Shown: positions 12,052 through 25,100 of the stretch, in pieces
Layout: every line of letters begins with the position of its first letter
Position numbering within the stretch: position 1 is the first letter of the stretch
DNA from: Eulemur rufifrons
Lineage: Eukaryota; Chordata; Mammalia; Primates; Lemuridae
Assembly (NCBI RefSeq): GCF_041146395.1
Contig: NW_027182939.1
Coordinates: 112,001-176,000, forward strand
Direction: 5' to 3'
DNA length: 64,000 nucleotides
Notes under the pieces: model-generated
The model's input: the letters and a program-made list of their open reading frames with translations, nothing else
What the model was told of the DNA's origin: nothing
Database searches by the model: none
Translations under genes and position numbers: made by a program

Positions 12052-15000
12052 TTGCAAATTGGCATTATAATTAGTAGCTGAAGGGTACTTTCTTGTTTTG
12101 TGGGGTCGGTCAGGATGGGTGTTCAGGCCCTCTGTCAGATCGCTGGTTTGTTTTTATTATCCCCAGAGAAGAGTAGTGGGCATGTGTTTGGCAGGTGAAA
12201 AGTGCGGATTCTGTTTCAGAGAATTAAACAGGATCCACATGGTCATCTCATTCCTTTAAGAATCCTTTGCTTCATCAGCTGGGATTCCACCATGTTTCTA
12301 TATACTCCTCTATGCGTGGGCACAGGTACCTGGCTTGTTCCAAGAATTATGCTGGAGAGTTTTCAAATTAACCAGTACGTTGAAAATTATTTTCAGGTGT
12401 TCAGCGTTTCACCATAATTTTGATAACGTTTGTATGTTCCTCCTGAAAGCCAAGAAGGCTGCGACGGACATAACTATGCTGAGGAGTAGCTGACTTGGTG
12501 TTGCCTATTTATGTTAGTGGAGACAGACAAGAAGCCATTCTTCTAAGTATGATCACACCACCATTTTTCCATTGTTTTAAAATACAGGGAAATTTTGCAA
12601 GTTAGCATTATAATTAGTAGCTGGAAGGTACGGTTTTTTTTTTTGTGTGTGGTCGATACGGATGGGGGGGGTCAGGCCCACTGTCAGTTCGCTGGTTAGT
12701 TTTTATTATCCCCAGAGAGGAGAAGTGGGCATGTGTTTGGCAGGTGAAAAGGGCGGATTCTGTTTCAGAGAATTAACGATGATCCCCATGGTCATCCCGT
12801 TCCTTTCATAATCCTTTACTTCATCAGCTGGAAATCCACCATGGTTCTATATACTCCTCTTTGCGTGGGAACAGGTAACTGCCTTGTTCCAAGAAGTATG
12901 CCGCAGAGCTTTTCAATTAACCACTACGTTGAAAATTATTTGCAGGTGTTCAGCGTTTTACCATAATTGTGAGAACCTTTGTTTGTGTCTCCTGAAACCC
13001 TAGAAGGCTGCGACGGACATAACTATGCTGAGGTGTAGCTGACTTGGTGTTGCCTATTTTTGTTAGTGGAGACTGACAAGAAGCCATTCTTCTAATTATC
13101 ATCCCACCACCATTTTTTCATTGTTTTAAAATGCAGGGAAATTTTGCAAGTTAGCATTATAATTAGTAGCTGGAGGCTACGGTGTTTTTTTTTTTTTAAT
13201 CCTGTGGGTTCAGTGTGGATGTGTTGGTCAGGCCCTCTGTCAGTTCCCCGGTTGGTTTTTATTATCCCCAGAGAGGAGAAATGGGTATTAGTATGGCAGG
13301 TGAAAACTGCGGATCTGTTTCAGAGAATTAAACAGGATCCGCATGGTAATCCCGTTCCTTTAACAATCCTTTGCTTCATGAGCTGGGAATCCACCATGGT
13401 TCTATATACTTGTCTATGCGTGGGCACAGGAAACTGGCTAGTTCCAAGAAGTGTGCCTCAGAGCTATTCAATGAACCAGTATGTTGACAATCCTTTGCAG
13501 GTTTTCAGCGTTTCACCATAATTGTGATCACGTGTGTATGTGCCTACTGAAACCAAATATGGCTGCTACGGACATAACTATGCTGAGGCGTAGCTGACTT
13601 GGTGTTGCCTATTTTTGTCAGTGGAGACTGACAAGAAGCCATTCTTCTAAGTATCATCCCACCATCATTTCTCCATTGTTTAAAAATGCAGGGAAATTTT
13701 GCAAATTGGCATTATAATTAGTAGCTGGAGGGTCCTTTTTTGTTTTGTGGGGTCGGTCAGGATGGGTGTTCAGGCCCTCTGTCAGATCGCTGGTTTGTTT
13801 TTATTATCCCCAGAGAAGAGTAGTGGGCATGTGTTTGGCAGGTGAAAAGTGCGGATTCTGTTTCAGAGAATGATACAGGATCCGCATGCTCCTCCCGTTC
13901 CTTTAGAAAAATTTGCTTCATCAGGTGGGAATCCACCATGGTTCTAAATACTCCTCTATGTGTGGGCAAAGGTAACTAGCTTGTTCCAAGAAGTATGCCG
14001 CAGAGCTTTTCAATTAAGCAGTACGTTGAAAATCATTTGCAGGTGTTCAGCGTTTCACCATAATTGTGATAACGTTTGTTTGTGCCTCCTGAAACACAAG
14101 AAGGCGGCGACGGACATAACTATGCTGAGGAGTAGCTGACTTGGTGTTGCCTATTTGTGTTAGTGGAGACAGACAAGAAGCCATTCTTCTAAGTATGAAC
14201 CCACCACCATTTTTCCATTGTTTTAAAATGCAGGGACATTTTGCAAGTTAGCATTATAATTAGTAGCTGGAGGGTACGGTTTTTTTTTTTGTGTGTGGTC
14301 GATGTGGATGGGGGGGGGTCAGGCCCTCTGTCAGTTCGCTGGTTAGTTTTTATTAACCCCAGAGAGGAGAAGTGGGCATGTGTTTGGCAGGTGAAAAGGG
14401 CGGGTTCTGTTTCAGAGAATTAATGATGATCCCCATGGTCATCCCGTTCCTTTAATAATCCTTTACTTCATCAGCTGGAAATCCACCATGGTTCTCTATA
14501 CTCCTCTTTGCGTGGGAACAGGTAACTGGCTTGTTCCAAGAAGTATGCCGCAGAGCTTTTCAATTAACCACTACGTTGAAAATTATTTGCAGGTGTTCAG
14601 CGTTTCACCATAATTGTGAGAACCTTTGTTTGTGCGTCCTGAAACCCAAGAAGGCTGCGATCGACATAACTATGCTGAGGCGTAGCTGACTTGGTTTTGC
14701 CTATTTTTGTTAGTGGAGACTGACAAGAATCCATTCTTGTAAGTATCATCTCACCATCATTTTTCCATTGTTTAAAAATGCAGGAAAATTTTGCAAGTTA
14801 GCATTATAATTAGTAGCTGGAGGCTACGGTGTTTTTTGTTTTTTTTTTCCTGTGAGGTCGGTGTGGATGTGTTGGTCAGGCCCTCTGTCAGTTCCCCGGT
14901 TGGTTTTTATTATCCCCAGAGAGGAGAAGTGGGTATTAGTATGGCAGGTGAAAACTGCGGATGTGTTTCAGAGAATTAAACAGGATCCGCATGGTAGTCC

Positions 15001-15346
15001 AGTTCCTTTAACAATGTTTTGCTTCATGAGCTGGGAATCCACCATGGTTCTATATACTTGTCCACACGTGGGCACAGGAAACTGGCTAGTTCCAAGAAGT
15101 ATGCCTCAGAGCTTTTCAATTAACCAGTATGTTGACAATCCTTTGCAGGTTTTCAGCGTTTCACCATAATTGTGATAACGTGTGTATGTGCCTACTGAAT
15201 CCAAATAAGGCTGCTACGGACATAACTATGCTGAGGCGTAGCTGACTTGGTGTTGCCTATTTTTGTCAGTGGAGACTGACAAGAAGCCATTCTTCTAAGT
15301 ATCATCCCACCATCATTTCTCCATTGTTTAAAAATGCAGGGAAATT
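12052..15346 (+). repeat. Satellite block 5: A-B-C-D-B-C
   Basis: Monomer starts are 12052 (A), 12595 (B), 13144 (C), 13699 (D), 14241 (B) and 14791 (C). The D monomer begins like A ('gggtccttttttgttttg', 'gatgggtgttcagg') and is then private: 'gaatgatacaggatccgc', 'atgctcctcccgttcc', 'tttagaaaaatttgcttc', 'tgtgtgggcaaaggtaac', 'aattaagcagtacg', 'aggcggcgacgg'. It is shared only with the monomer at 28511. Confidence 0.85.
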
Positions 15347-18300
15347 TTGCAAATTGGCATTATAATTAGTAGCTGGAGGGTACTTTTTTGTTTTCTGGGG
15401 TCGGTCAGGATGGGTGTTCAGGCCCTCTGTCAGATCACTGGTTTGTTTTTATTATCCCCAGAGAAGAGTAGTGGGCATGTGTTTGGCAGGTGAAAAGTGC
15501 GGATTCTGTTTCAGAGAATTAAACAGGATACGCATGGTCATCTCATTCCTTTAAGAATCCTTTGCTTCATCAGCTGGGATTCCACCATGTTTCTATATAC
15601 TCCTCTATGCGTGGGCACAGGCACCTGGCTTGTTCCAAGAATTATGCTGGAGAGTTTTCAAATTAACCAGTACGTTGAAAATTATTTGCAGGTTTTCAGC
15701 GTTTCACCATAATTTTGATAACGTTTGTATGTCCCTCCTGAAATCCAAGAAGGCTGCGACGGACATAACTATGCTGAGGAGTAGCTGACTTGGTGTTGCC
15801 TATTTTTGTTAGTGGAGACTGACAAGAAGCCATTCTTCTAAGTATCATCCCACCACCATTTTTCCATTGTTTTAAAATGCAGGGAAATTTTGCAAGTTAG
15901 CATTATAATTAGTAGCTGGAGGCTACGGTGTTTTTTTTTTTTTATCCTGTGGGTTCGGTGTGGATGTGTTGGTCAGGCCCTCTGTCAGTTCCCCGGTTGG
16001 TTTTTATTATCCCCAGAGAGGAGAAGTGAGTATTAGTATGGCAGGTGAAAACTGCGGATCTGTTTCAGAGAATTAAACAGGATCCGCATGGTAATCCCGT
16101 TCCTTTAACAATCCTTTGCTTCATGAGCTGGGAATCCACCATGGTTCTATATACTTTTCTATGCGTGGGCACAGGAAACTGGTTAGTTCCAAGAAGTGTG
16201 CCTCAGAGCTTTTCAATGAACCAGTATGTTGACAATCCTTTGCAGGTTTTCAGCGTTTCACCATAATTGTCATAAAGTGTGTATGTGCCTACTGAAACCA
16301 AATATGGCTGCTACGGACATAACTATGCTGAGGCGTAGCTGACTTGGTGTTGCCTATTTTTGTCAGTGGAGACTGACAAGAAGCCATTCTTCTAAGTATC
16401 ATCCCACCACCATTTTTCCATTGTTTTAAAATGCAGGGAAATTTTGCAAGTTAGCATTATAATTAGTACCTGGAGGGTACGGTTTTTTTTTTTTGTGTGT
16501 GGTCGATGTGGATGTGGGGGGGTCAGGCCCTCTGTCAGTTGGCCGGTTAGTTTTTATTATCCCCAGAGAGGAGAAGTGGGCATGTGTTTGGCAGGTGAAA
16601 AGGGCGGATTCTGTTTCAGAGAATTAACGATGATCCCCATGGTCATCCCGTTCCTTTCATAATCCTTTACTTCATCAGCTGGAAATCCACCATGGTTCTA
16701 TATACTCCTCTTTGCGTGGGAACAGGTAACTGGCTTGTTCCAAGAAGTATGCGGCAGAGCTTTTCAATTAACCACTACGTTGAAAATTATTTGCAGGTGT
16801 TCAGCGTTTCACCATAATTGTGATAACGTGTGTTTGTGCCTCCTGAAACCCAAGAAGGCTGCGACGGACATAACTATGCTGAGGAGTAGCTGACTTGGTG
16901 TTGCCTATTTTTGATAGTGGAGACTGACAAGAAGCCATTCTTCTAAGTATCATCCCACCACCATTTTTCCATTGTTTTAACATGCAGGGAAATTTTGCAA
17001 GTTAGCATTATAATTAGTAGCTGGAGGGTACGGTTTTTTTGTGTGTGTGGTCGATGTGGATGGTGGGGGTCAGGCCCTCTGTCAGTTCGCTGGTTAGTTT
17101 TTATTATCCCCAGAGAGGAGAAGTGGGCATGTGTTTGGCAGGTGAAAAGGGCGGATTCTGTTTCAGAGAATTAACGATGATCCCCATGGTCATCCCGTTC
17201 CTTTAATAATCCTTTACTGCATGAGCTGGAAATCCACCATGGTTCTATATACTCCTCTTTTTGTGGGAACAGATAACTGGTTTGTTCCAAGAAGTATGCC
17301 GCAGAGCTTTTCAATTAACCACTACGTTGAAAATTATTTTCAGGTGTTCAGCGTTTCACCATAATTGTGATAACGTGTGTTTGTGCCTCCTGAAACCCAA
17401 GAAGCCTGCGACGGACAAAACTATCCTGAGGCGTAGCTGACTTGGTGTTGCCTATTTTTGTTAGTGGAGACTGACAAGAAGCCATTCTTCTAAGTATCAT
17501 CCCACCACCATTTTTCCATTGTTTTAAAATGCAGGGAAATTTTGCAAGTTAGCATTATAATTAGTAGCTGGAATGTTCGGTATTTTTTTGTGTGTGTGGT
17601 CGATGTGGATGGGGGGGTCAGGCCCTCTGTCAGTTCGCTGGTTAGTTTTTATTATCCCCAGAGAGGAGAAGTGGGCATGTGTTTGGCAGGTGAAAAGGGC
17701 GGATTCTGTTGCAGAGAATTAACGAAGATCCCCATGGTCATCCCGTTCCTTTAATAATCCTTTACTTCATCAGCTGGAAATCCACCATGGTTCTATATAC
17801 TCCTCTTTGCGTGGGAACAGGTAACTGGCTTGTTCCAAGAAGTGTGCCGCAGAGCTTGTCAATTAACCACTACGTTGAAAATTATTTGCAGGTGTTCAGC
17901 GTTTCACCATAATTGTGATAACGTTTGTTTGTGCCTCCTGAAACCCAAGAAGGCTGCGATGGACATACCTATGCTGAGGAGTAGCTGACTTGGTGTTGCC
18001 TATTTTTGTTAGTGGAGACTGACCAGAAGCCATTCTTCTAAGTATCATCCCACCACCATTTTTCCATTGTTTTAAAATGCAGGGAAATTTTGCAAGTTAG
18101 CATTATAATTAGTAGCTGGAGGGTACGGTTTTTTTTTGTGTGTGGTCGATGTGGATGGTGGGGGTCAGGCCCTCTGTCAGTTCGCTGGTTAGTTTTTATT
18201 ATCCCCAGAGAGGAGAAGTGGGCATGTGTTTGGCAGGTGAAAAGGGCGGATTCTGTTTCAGAGAATTAACGATGATCCCCATGGTCATCCCGTTCCTTTA

Positions 18301-19192
18301 ATAATCCTTTACTTCATCAGCTGGAAATCCACCATGGTTCTATATACTCCTCTTTGCGTGGGAACAGGTAACTGGCTTGTTCCAAAAAGTATGCTGCAGA
18401 GCTTTTCAATTAACCATTACGTTGAAAATTATTTGCAGGTGTTCAGCGTTTCACCATAATTGTGATAACGTTTGTTTGTGCCTCCTGAAACCCAAGAGTC
18501 CTGCGACGGACATAACTATGCTGAGGCGTAGCTGACTTGGTTTTGCCTATTTTTGTTAGTGGAGACTGACAAGAATGCATTCTTGTAAGTATCATCTCAC
18601 CATCATTTTTCCATTGTTAAAAAAGGCAGGAATGTTTTGCATGTTAGCATTATAATTAGTAGCTGGAGGCTACGGTGTTTTTTTTTTTTTTTTTCCTGTG
18701 GCGTCGGTGTGGATGTGATGGTCTGGCCCTCTGTCAGTTCGCTGGTTTGTTTTTATTATTCCCAGAGAGGAGAAGTGGGTATTAGTATGGCAGGTGAAAA
18801 CTGCGGATCTGTTTCAGAGAATTAAACAGGATCCGCATGGTAATCCCGTTCCTTTAAGAATCCTTTGCTTCATGAGCTGGGAATCCACCATGGTTCTATA
18901 TACTTCTCTATGCGTGGGCACAGGAAACTGGCTTGTTCCAAGAAGTATGCCTCAGAGCTTTTCAATGAACCAGTATGTTGAAAATCCTTTGCAGGTTTTC
19001 AGCGTTTCACCATAATTGTGATAACGTGTGTATGTGCCTACTGAAACCAAATATGGCTGCTACGGACATAACTATGCTGAGGCGTAGCTGACTTGGTGTT
19101 GCCTATTTTTGTCAGTGGAGACTGACAAGAAGCCATTCTTCTAAGTATCATCCCACCATCATTTCTCCATTGTTTAAAAATGCAGGGAAATT
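15347..19192 (+). repeat. Satellite block 6: A-C-B-B-B-B-C
   Basis: Monomer starts are 15347 (A), 15890 (C), 16444, 16995, 17542 and 18090 (B), and 18637 (C). The C at 15890 closely resembles the C at 13144 ('atcctgtgggttc', 'cctttaacaatcc', 'agaagtgtgcctcagag'), 2746 bp upstream. The C at 18637 ('gcaggaatgttttgca') resembles the C at 26322. Confidence 0.83.
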
Positions 19193-22100
19193 TTGCAAAT
19201 TGGCATTATAATTAGTAGCTGGAGGGTACTTTTTTGTTTTGTGGGGTCGGTCAGGATGGGTGTTCAGGCCCTCTGTCAGATCGCTGGTTTGTTTTTATTA
19301 TCCCCAGAGAAGAGTAGTGGGCATGTGTTTGGCAGGTGAAAAGTGCGGATTCTGTTTCAGAGAATTAAACAGGATCCGCATGGTCATCTCATTCCTTTAA
19401 GAATCCTTTGCTTCATCAGCTGGGATTCCACCATGTTTCTGTATACTCCTCTATGCGTGGGCACAGGTACCTGGCTTGTTCCAAGAAGTATGCTGGAGAG
19501 TTTTCAAATTAACCAGTACGTTGAAAATTATTTGCAGGTGTTCAGCGTTTCACCATAATTTTGATAACGTTTGTATGTCCCTCTTGAAACCCAAGAAGGC
19601 TGCGACAGACATAACTATGCTGAGGCGTAGCTGACTTGGTGTTGCCTATTTTTGTTAGTGGAGACAGACAAGAAGCCATTCTTCTAAGTATGATCCCACC
19701 ACCATTTTTCCATTGTTTTAAAATGCAGGGAAATTTTGCAAGTTAGCATTATAATTAGTAGCTGGAGGGTACGGTTTTTTTTTTTTTGTGTGGTCTATGT
19801 GGATGGTGGGGGTCAGGCCCTCTGTCAGTTCACTGGTTAGTTTTTATTATCCCCAGAGAGGAGAAGTGGGCATGTGTTTGGCAGGTGAAAAGGGCGGATT
19901 CTGTTTCAGAGAATTAACGATGATCCCCATGGTCATCCCGTTCCTTTAATAATCCTTTACTTCATCAGCTGGAAATCCACCATGGTTCTATATACTCCTC
20001 TTTGCGTGGGAACAGGTAACTGGCTTGTTCCAAGAAGCATGCCGCAGAGCTTTTCAATTAACCAGTACGTTGAAAATTATTTGCAGGTGTTCAGTGTTTC
20101 ACCATAATTGTGATAACGTGTGTTTGAGCCTCCTGAAACCCAAGAAGGCTGCGACGGACATAACTATGCTGAGGAGTAGCTGACTTTGTGTTGCCTATTT
20201 TTGTTAGTGGAGACTGACAAGAAGCCATTCTTCTAAGTATCATCCCACCACCATTTTTCCATTGTTTTAAAGTGCAGGGAAATTTTGCAAGTTAGCATTA
20301 TAATTAGTAGCTGGAGGGTACGGTTTTTTTTTTGGGGGTGGTCGATGTGGATGGGGGGGTCAGGCCCTCTGTCAGTTCGCTGGTTAGTTTTTATTATCCC
20401 CAGAGAGGAGAAGTGGGCATGTGTTTGGCAGGTGAAAAGGGCGGATTCTGTTTCAGAGAATTAACGATGATCCCCATGGTCATCCCATTCCTTTAATAAT
20501 CCTTTACTTCATCAGCTGGAAATCCACCATGGTTCTATATACTCCTCTTTGCGTGGGAACAGGTAACTGGCTTGTTCCAAGAAGTATGCCGCAGAGCTTT
20601 TCAATTAACCACTACGTTGAAAATTATTTGCAGGTGTTCAGCGTTTCACCATAATTGTGAGAACCTTTGTTTGTGCCTCCTGAAAGCCAAGAAGGCTGCG
20701 ACGGACATAACTATGCTGAGGAGTAGCTGACTTGGTGTTGCCTATTTTTGTTAGTGGAGACTGACAAGAAGCCATTCTTCTAAGTATCATCCCACCACCA
20801 TTTTTCCATTGTTTTATAATGCAGGGAAATTTTGCAAGTTAGCATTATAATTAGTAGCTGGAGGGTACGGTTTTTTTTTTTTGGGGTGTGGTCGATGTGG
20901 ACGGGGGGGGGGGCAGTCCCTGTGTCAGTTCGCTGGTTAGTTTTTATTATCCCCAGAGAGGAGAAGCGGGCATGTGTTTGGCAGGTGAAAAGGGCGGATT
21001 CTGTTTCAGAGAATTAACGATGATCCTCATGGTCATACCGTTCCTTTAATAATCCTTTACTTCATCAGCTGGAAATCCACCATGGTTCTCTATACTGCTC
21101 TTTGCGTGGGAACAGGTAACTGCCTTGTTCCAAGAAGTATGCCGCAGAGCTTTTCAATTAACCACTACGTTCAACATTATTTGCAGGTGTTCAGCGTTTC
21201 ACCATAATTGTGATAACGTGTGTTTGTGCCTCCTGAAACCCAAGAAGGCTGCGATGGACGTAGCTATGCTGAGGAGTAGCTGACTTGGTGTTGCCTATTT
21301 TTGTTAGTGGAGACTGACAAGAAGCCATTCTTCTAAGGATCATCCCACCACCATTTTTCCATTGTTTTAAAATGCAGGGAAATTTTGCAAGTTAGCATTA
21401 TAATTAGTAGCTGGAGGGTACGGTTTTTTTTTGTGTGTGTGTGGTCGATGTGGATGGGGTGGTCAGGCCCTCTGTCAGTTCGCTGGTTAGTTTTTATTAT
21501 CCCCAGAGAGGAGAAGTGGGCATGTGTTTGGCAGGTGAAAAGGGCGGATTCTGTTTCAGAGAATTAACGATGATCCCCATGGTCATCCCGTTCCTTTAAT
21601 AATCCTTTACTTGATCAGCTGGAAATCCACCATGGTTCTATATACTCCTCTTTGCGTGGGAACAGGTAACTGGCTTGTTCCAAGAAGTATGCCGCAGATC
21701 TTTTCAATTAACCAGTTCGTTGAAAATTATTTGCAGGTGTTCAGTGTTTCACCATAATTGTGATAACGTGTGTTTGAGCCTCCTGAAACCCAAGAAGGCT
21801 GCGACGGACATAACTATGCTGAGGAGTAGCTGACTTTGTGTTGCCTATTTTTGTTAGTGGAGACTGACAAGAAGCCATTCTTCTAAGTATCATCCCACCA
21901 CCATTTTTCCATTGTTTTAAAGTGCAGGGAAATTTTGCAAGTTAGCATTATAATTAGTAGCTGGAGGGTACGGTTTTTTTTTTGGGGGTGGTCGATGTGG
22001 ATGGGGGGGTCAGGCCCTCTGTCAGTTCGCTGGTTAGTTTTTATTATCCCCAGAGAGGAGAAGTGGGCATGTGTTTGGCAGGTGAAAAGGGCGGATTCTG

Positions 22101-25100
22101 TTTCAGAGAATTAACGATGATCCCCATGGTCATCCCATTCCTTTAATAATCCTTTATTCATCAGCTGGAAATCCACCATGTTTCTATATACTCCTGTTTG
22201 CGTGGGAACAGGTAACTGGCTTGTTCCAAGAAGTATTCCGCAGAGCTTTTCAATTAACCACTACGTTGAAAATTATTTGCAGGTGTTCAGCGTTTCACCA
22301 TAATTGTGAGAACCTTTGTTTGTGCCTCCTGAAACCCAAGAAGGCTGCGACGGACATAACTATGCTGAGGAGTAGCTGACTTGGTGTTGCCTATTTTTGT
22401 TAGTGGAGACTGACAAGAAGCCATTCTTCTAAGTATCATCCCACCACCATTTTTCCATTGTTTTATAATGCAGGGTAATTTTGCAAGTTAGCATTATAAT
22501 TAGTAGATGGAGGGTACGGTTTTTTTTTGTGTGTGTGGTCGATGTGGATGGGGGGGTCACGCCCTCTGTCAGTTCGCTGGTTAGTTTTTATTATCCCCAG
22601 AGAGGAGAAGTGGGCATGTGTTTGGCAGGTGAAAAGGTCGGATTCTGTTTCAGAGAATTAACGATGATCCCCATGGTCATCCCGTTCCTTTAATAATCAT
22701 TTACTTCATCAGCTGGAAATCCACCATGGTTCTATATACTCCTCTTTGCTTGGGAACAGGTAACTGGCTTGTTCCAAGAAGTATGCCGCAGAGCTTTTCA
22801 ATTAACCACTACGTTGAAAATTATTTGCAGGTGTTCAGCGTTTCACCATAATTGTGATAACGTGTGTTTGTGTCTCCTGAAACCCAAGAAGGCAGCGACG
22901 GACATAACTATGCTGAGGAGTAGCTGACTTGGTGTTGCCTTTTTTCGTTAGTGGAGACTGACAGGAAGCCATTCTTCTAAGTATCATCCCACCACCATTT
23001 TTCCATTGTTTTAAAATGCAGGGAAATTTTGCAAGTTAGCATTATAATTAGTAGCTGGAGGGTTCGGTTTTTCTTTTTGTGTGTTGTCGATGTGGATGGG
23101 GGGGTCAGGCCCTCTGTCAGTTCGCTGGTTAGTTTTTATTATCCCCAGAGAGGAGAAGTGGGCATGTGTTTGGCAGCTGAAAAGGGCGGATTCTGTTTCA
23201 GAGAATTAACGGTGATCCCCATGGTCATCCCGTTCCTTTAATAATCCTTTACTTCATCAGCTGGAAATCCACCATGGTTCTATATACTCCTCTTTGCGTG
23301 GGAACAGGTAACTGGCTTGTTCCAAGAAGTATTCCGCAGAGATTTTCAATTAACCAGTACGTTGAAAATTATTTGCAGGTGTTCAGCGTTTCACCATAAT
23401 TGTGATAACGTTTGTTTGTGCCTCCTGAAACCCAAGAAGGCTGCGACGGACATAACTATGCTGAGGAGTAGCTGACTTGGTGTTGCCTATTTTTGTTAGT
23501 GGAGACTGACAAGAAGCCATTCTTCTAAGTATCATCCCACCACCATTTTTCCATTGTTTTAAAATGCAGGGAAATTTTGCAAGTTAGCATTATAATTAGT
23601 AGCTGGACGGTACGGTTCTTTTTTTTTTGTGTGGTCGATGTGGAAGTTGGGGGTCAGGCCCTCTGTCAGTTCGCTGGTTAGTTTTTATTATCCCCAGAGA
23701 AGAGTAGTGGGCATGTGTTTGGCAGGTGAAAAGTGCGGATTCTGTTTCAGAGAATTAAACAGGATCCGCATGGTCATCTCATTCCTTTAAGAATCCTTTG
23801 CTTCATCAGCTGGGATTCCACCATGTTTCTATATACTCCTCTATGCGTGGGCACAGGTACCTGGCTTGTTCCAAGAAGTATGCTGGAGAGTTTTCAAATT
23901 AACCAGTACGTTGAATATTATTTGCAGGTGTTCAGCGTTTCACCATAATTTTGATAACGTTTGTATGTCCCTCCTGAAACCCAAGAAGGCTGCGACGGAC
24001 ATAACTATGCTGAGGAGTAGCTGACTTGGTGTTGCCTATTTTTGTTAGTGGAGACTGACAAGAAGCCATTCTTCTAAGTATGATCCCACCACCATTTTTA
24101 CATTGTTTTAAAATGCAAGGAAATTTTGCAAGTTAGCATTATAATTAGTAGCTGGAGGGTACGGTTTTTTTTTGTGTGTGGTCTATGTGGATGGTGGGGG
24201 TCAGGCCCTCTGTCAGTTCACTGGTTAGTTTTTATTATCCCCAGAGAGGAGAAGTGGGCATGTGTTTGGCAGGTGAAAAGGGCGGATTCTGTTTCAGAGA
24301 ATTAACGATGATCCCCATGGTCATCCCGTTCCTTTAATAATCCTTTACTTGATCAGCTGGAAATCCACCATGGTTCTATATACTCCTCTTTGCGTGGGAA
24401 CAGGTAACTGGCTTGTTCCAAGAAGTATGTCGCAGAGCTTTTCAATTAACCACTACGTTGAAAATTATTTGCAGGTGTTCAGCGTTTCACCATAATTGTG
24501 ATAACGTTTGTTTGTGCCTCCTGAAACCCAAGAAGGCTGCGACGGACATAACTATGCTGAGGAGTAGCTGACTTGGTGTTGCCTATTTTTGTTAGTGGAG
24601 ACTGACAAGAAGCCATTCTTCTAAGTATCATCCCACCACCATTTTTCCATTGTTTTAAAATGCAGGGAAATTTTGCAAGTTAGCATTATAATTAGTAGCT
24701 GGAGGGTACGGTTCTTTTTTTTTTGTGTGGTCGATGTGGAAGTTGGGGGTCAGGCCCTCTGTCAGTTCGCTGGTTAGTTTTTATTATCCCCAGAGAAGAG
24801 TAGTGGGCATGTGTTTGGCAGGTGAAAAGTGCGGATTCTGTTTCAGAGAATTAAACAGGATCCGCATGGTCATCTCATTCCTTTAAGAATCCTTTGCTTC
24901 ATCAGCTGGGATTCCACCATGTTTCTATATACTCCTCTATGCGTGGGCACAGGTACCTGGCTTGTTCCAAGAAGTATGCTGGAGAGTTTTCAAATTAACC
25001 AGTACGTTGAAAATTATTTGCAGGTTTTCAGCGTTTCACCATAATTTTGATAACGTTTGTATGTCCCTCCTGAAACCCAAGAAGGCTGCGACGGACATAA

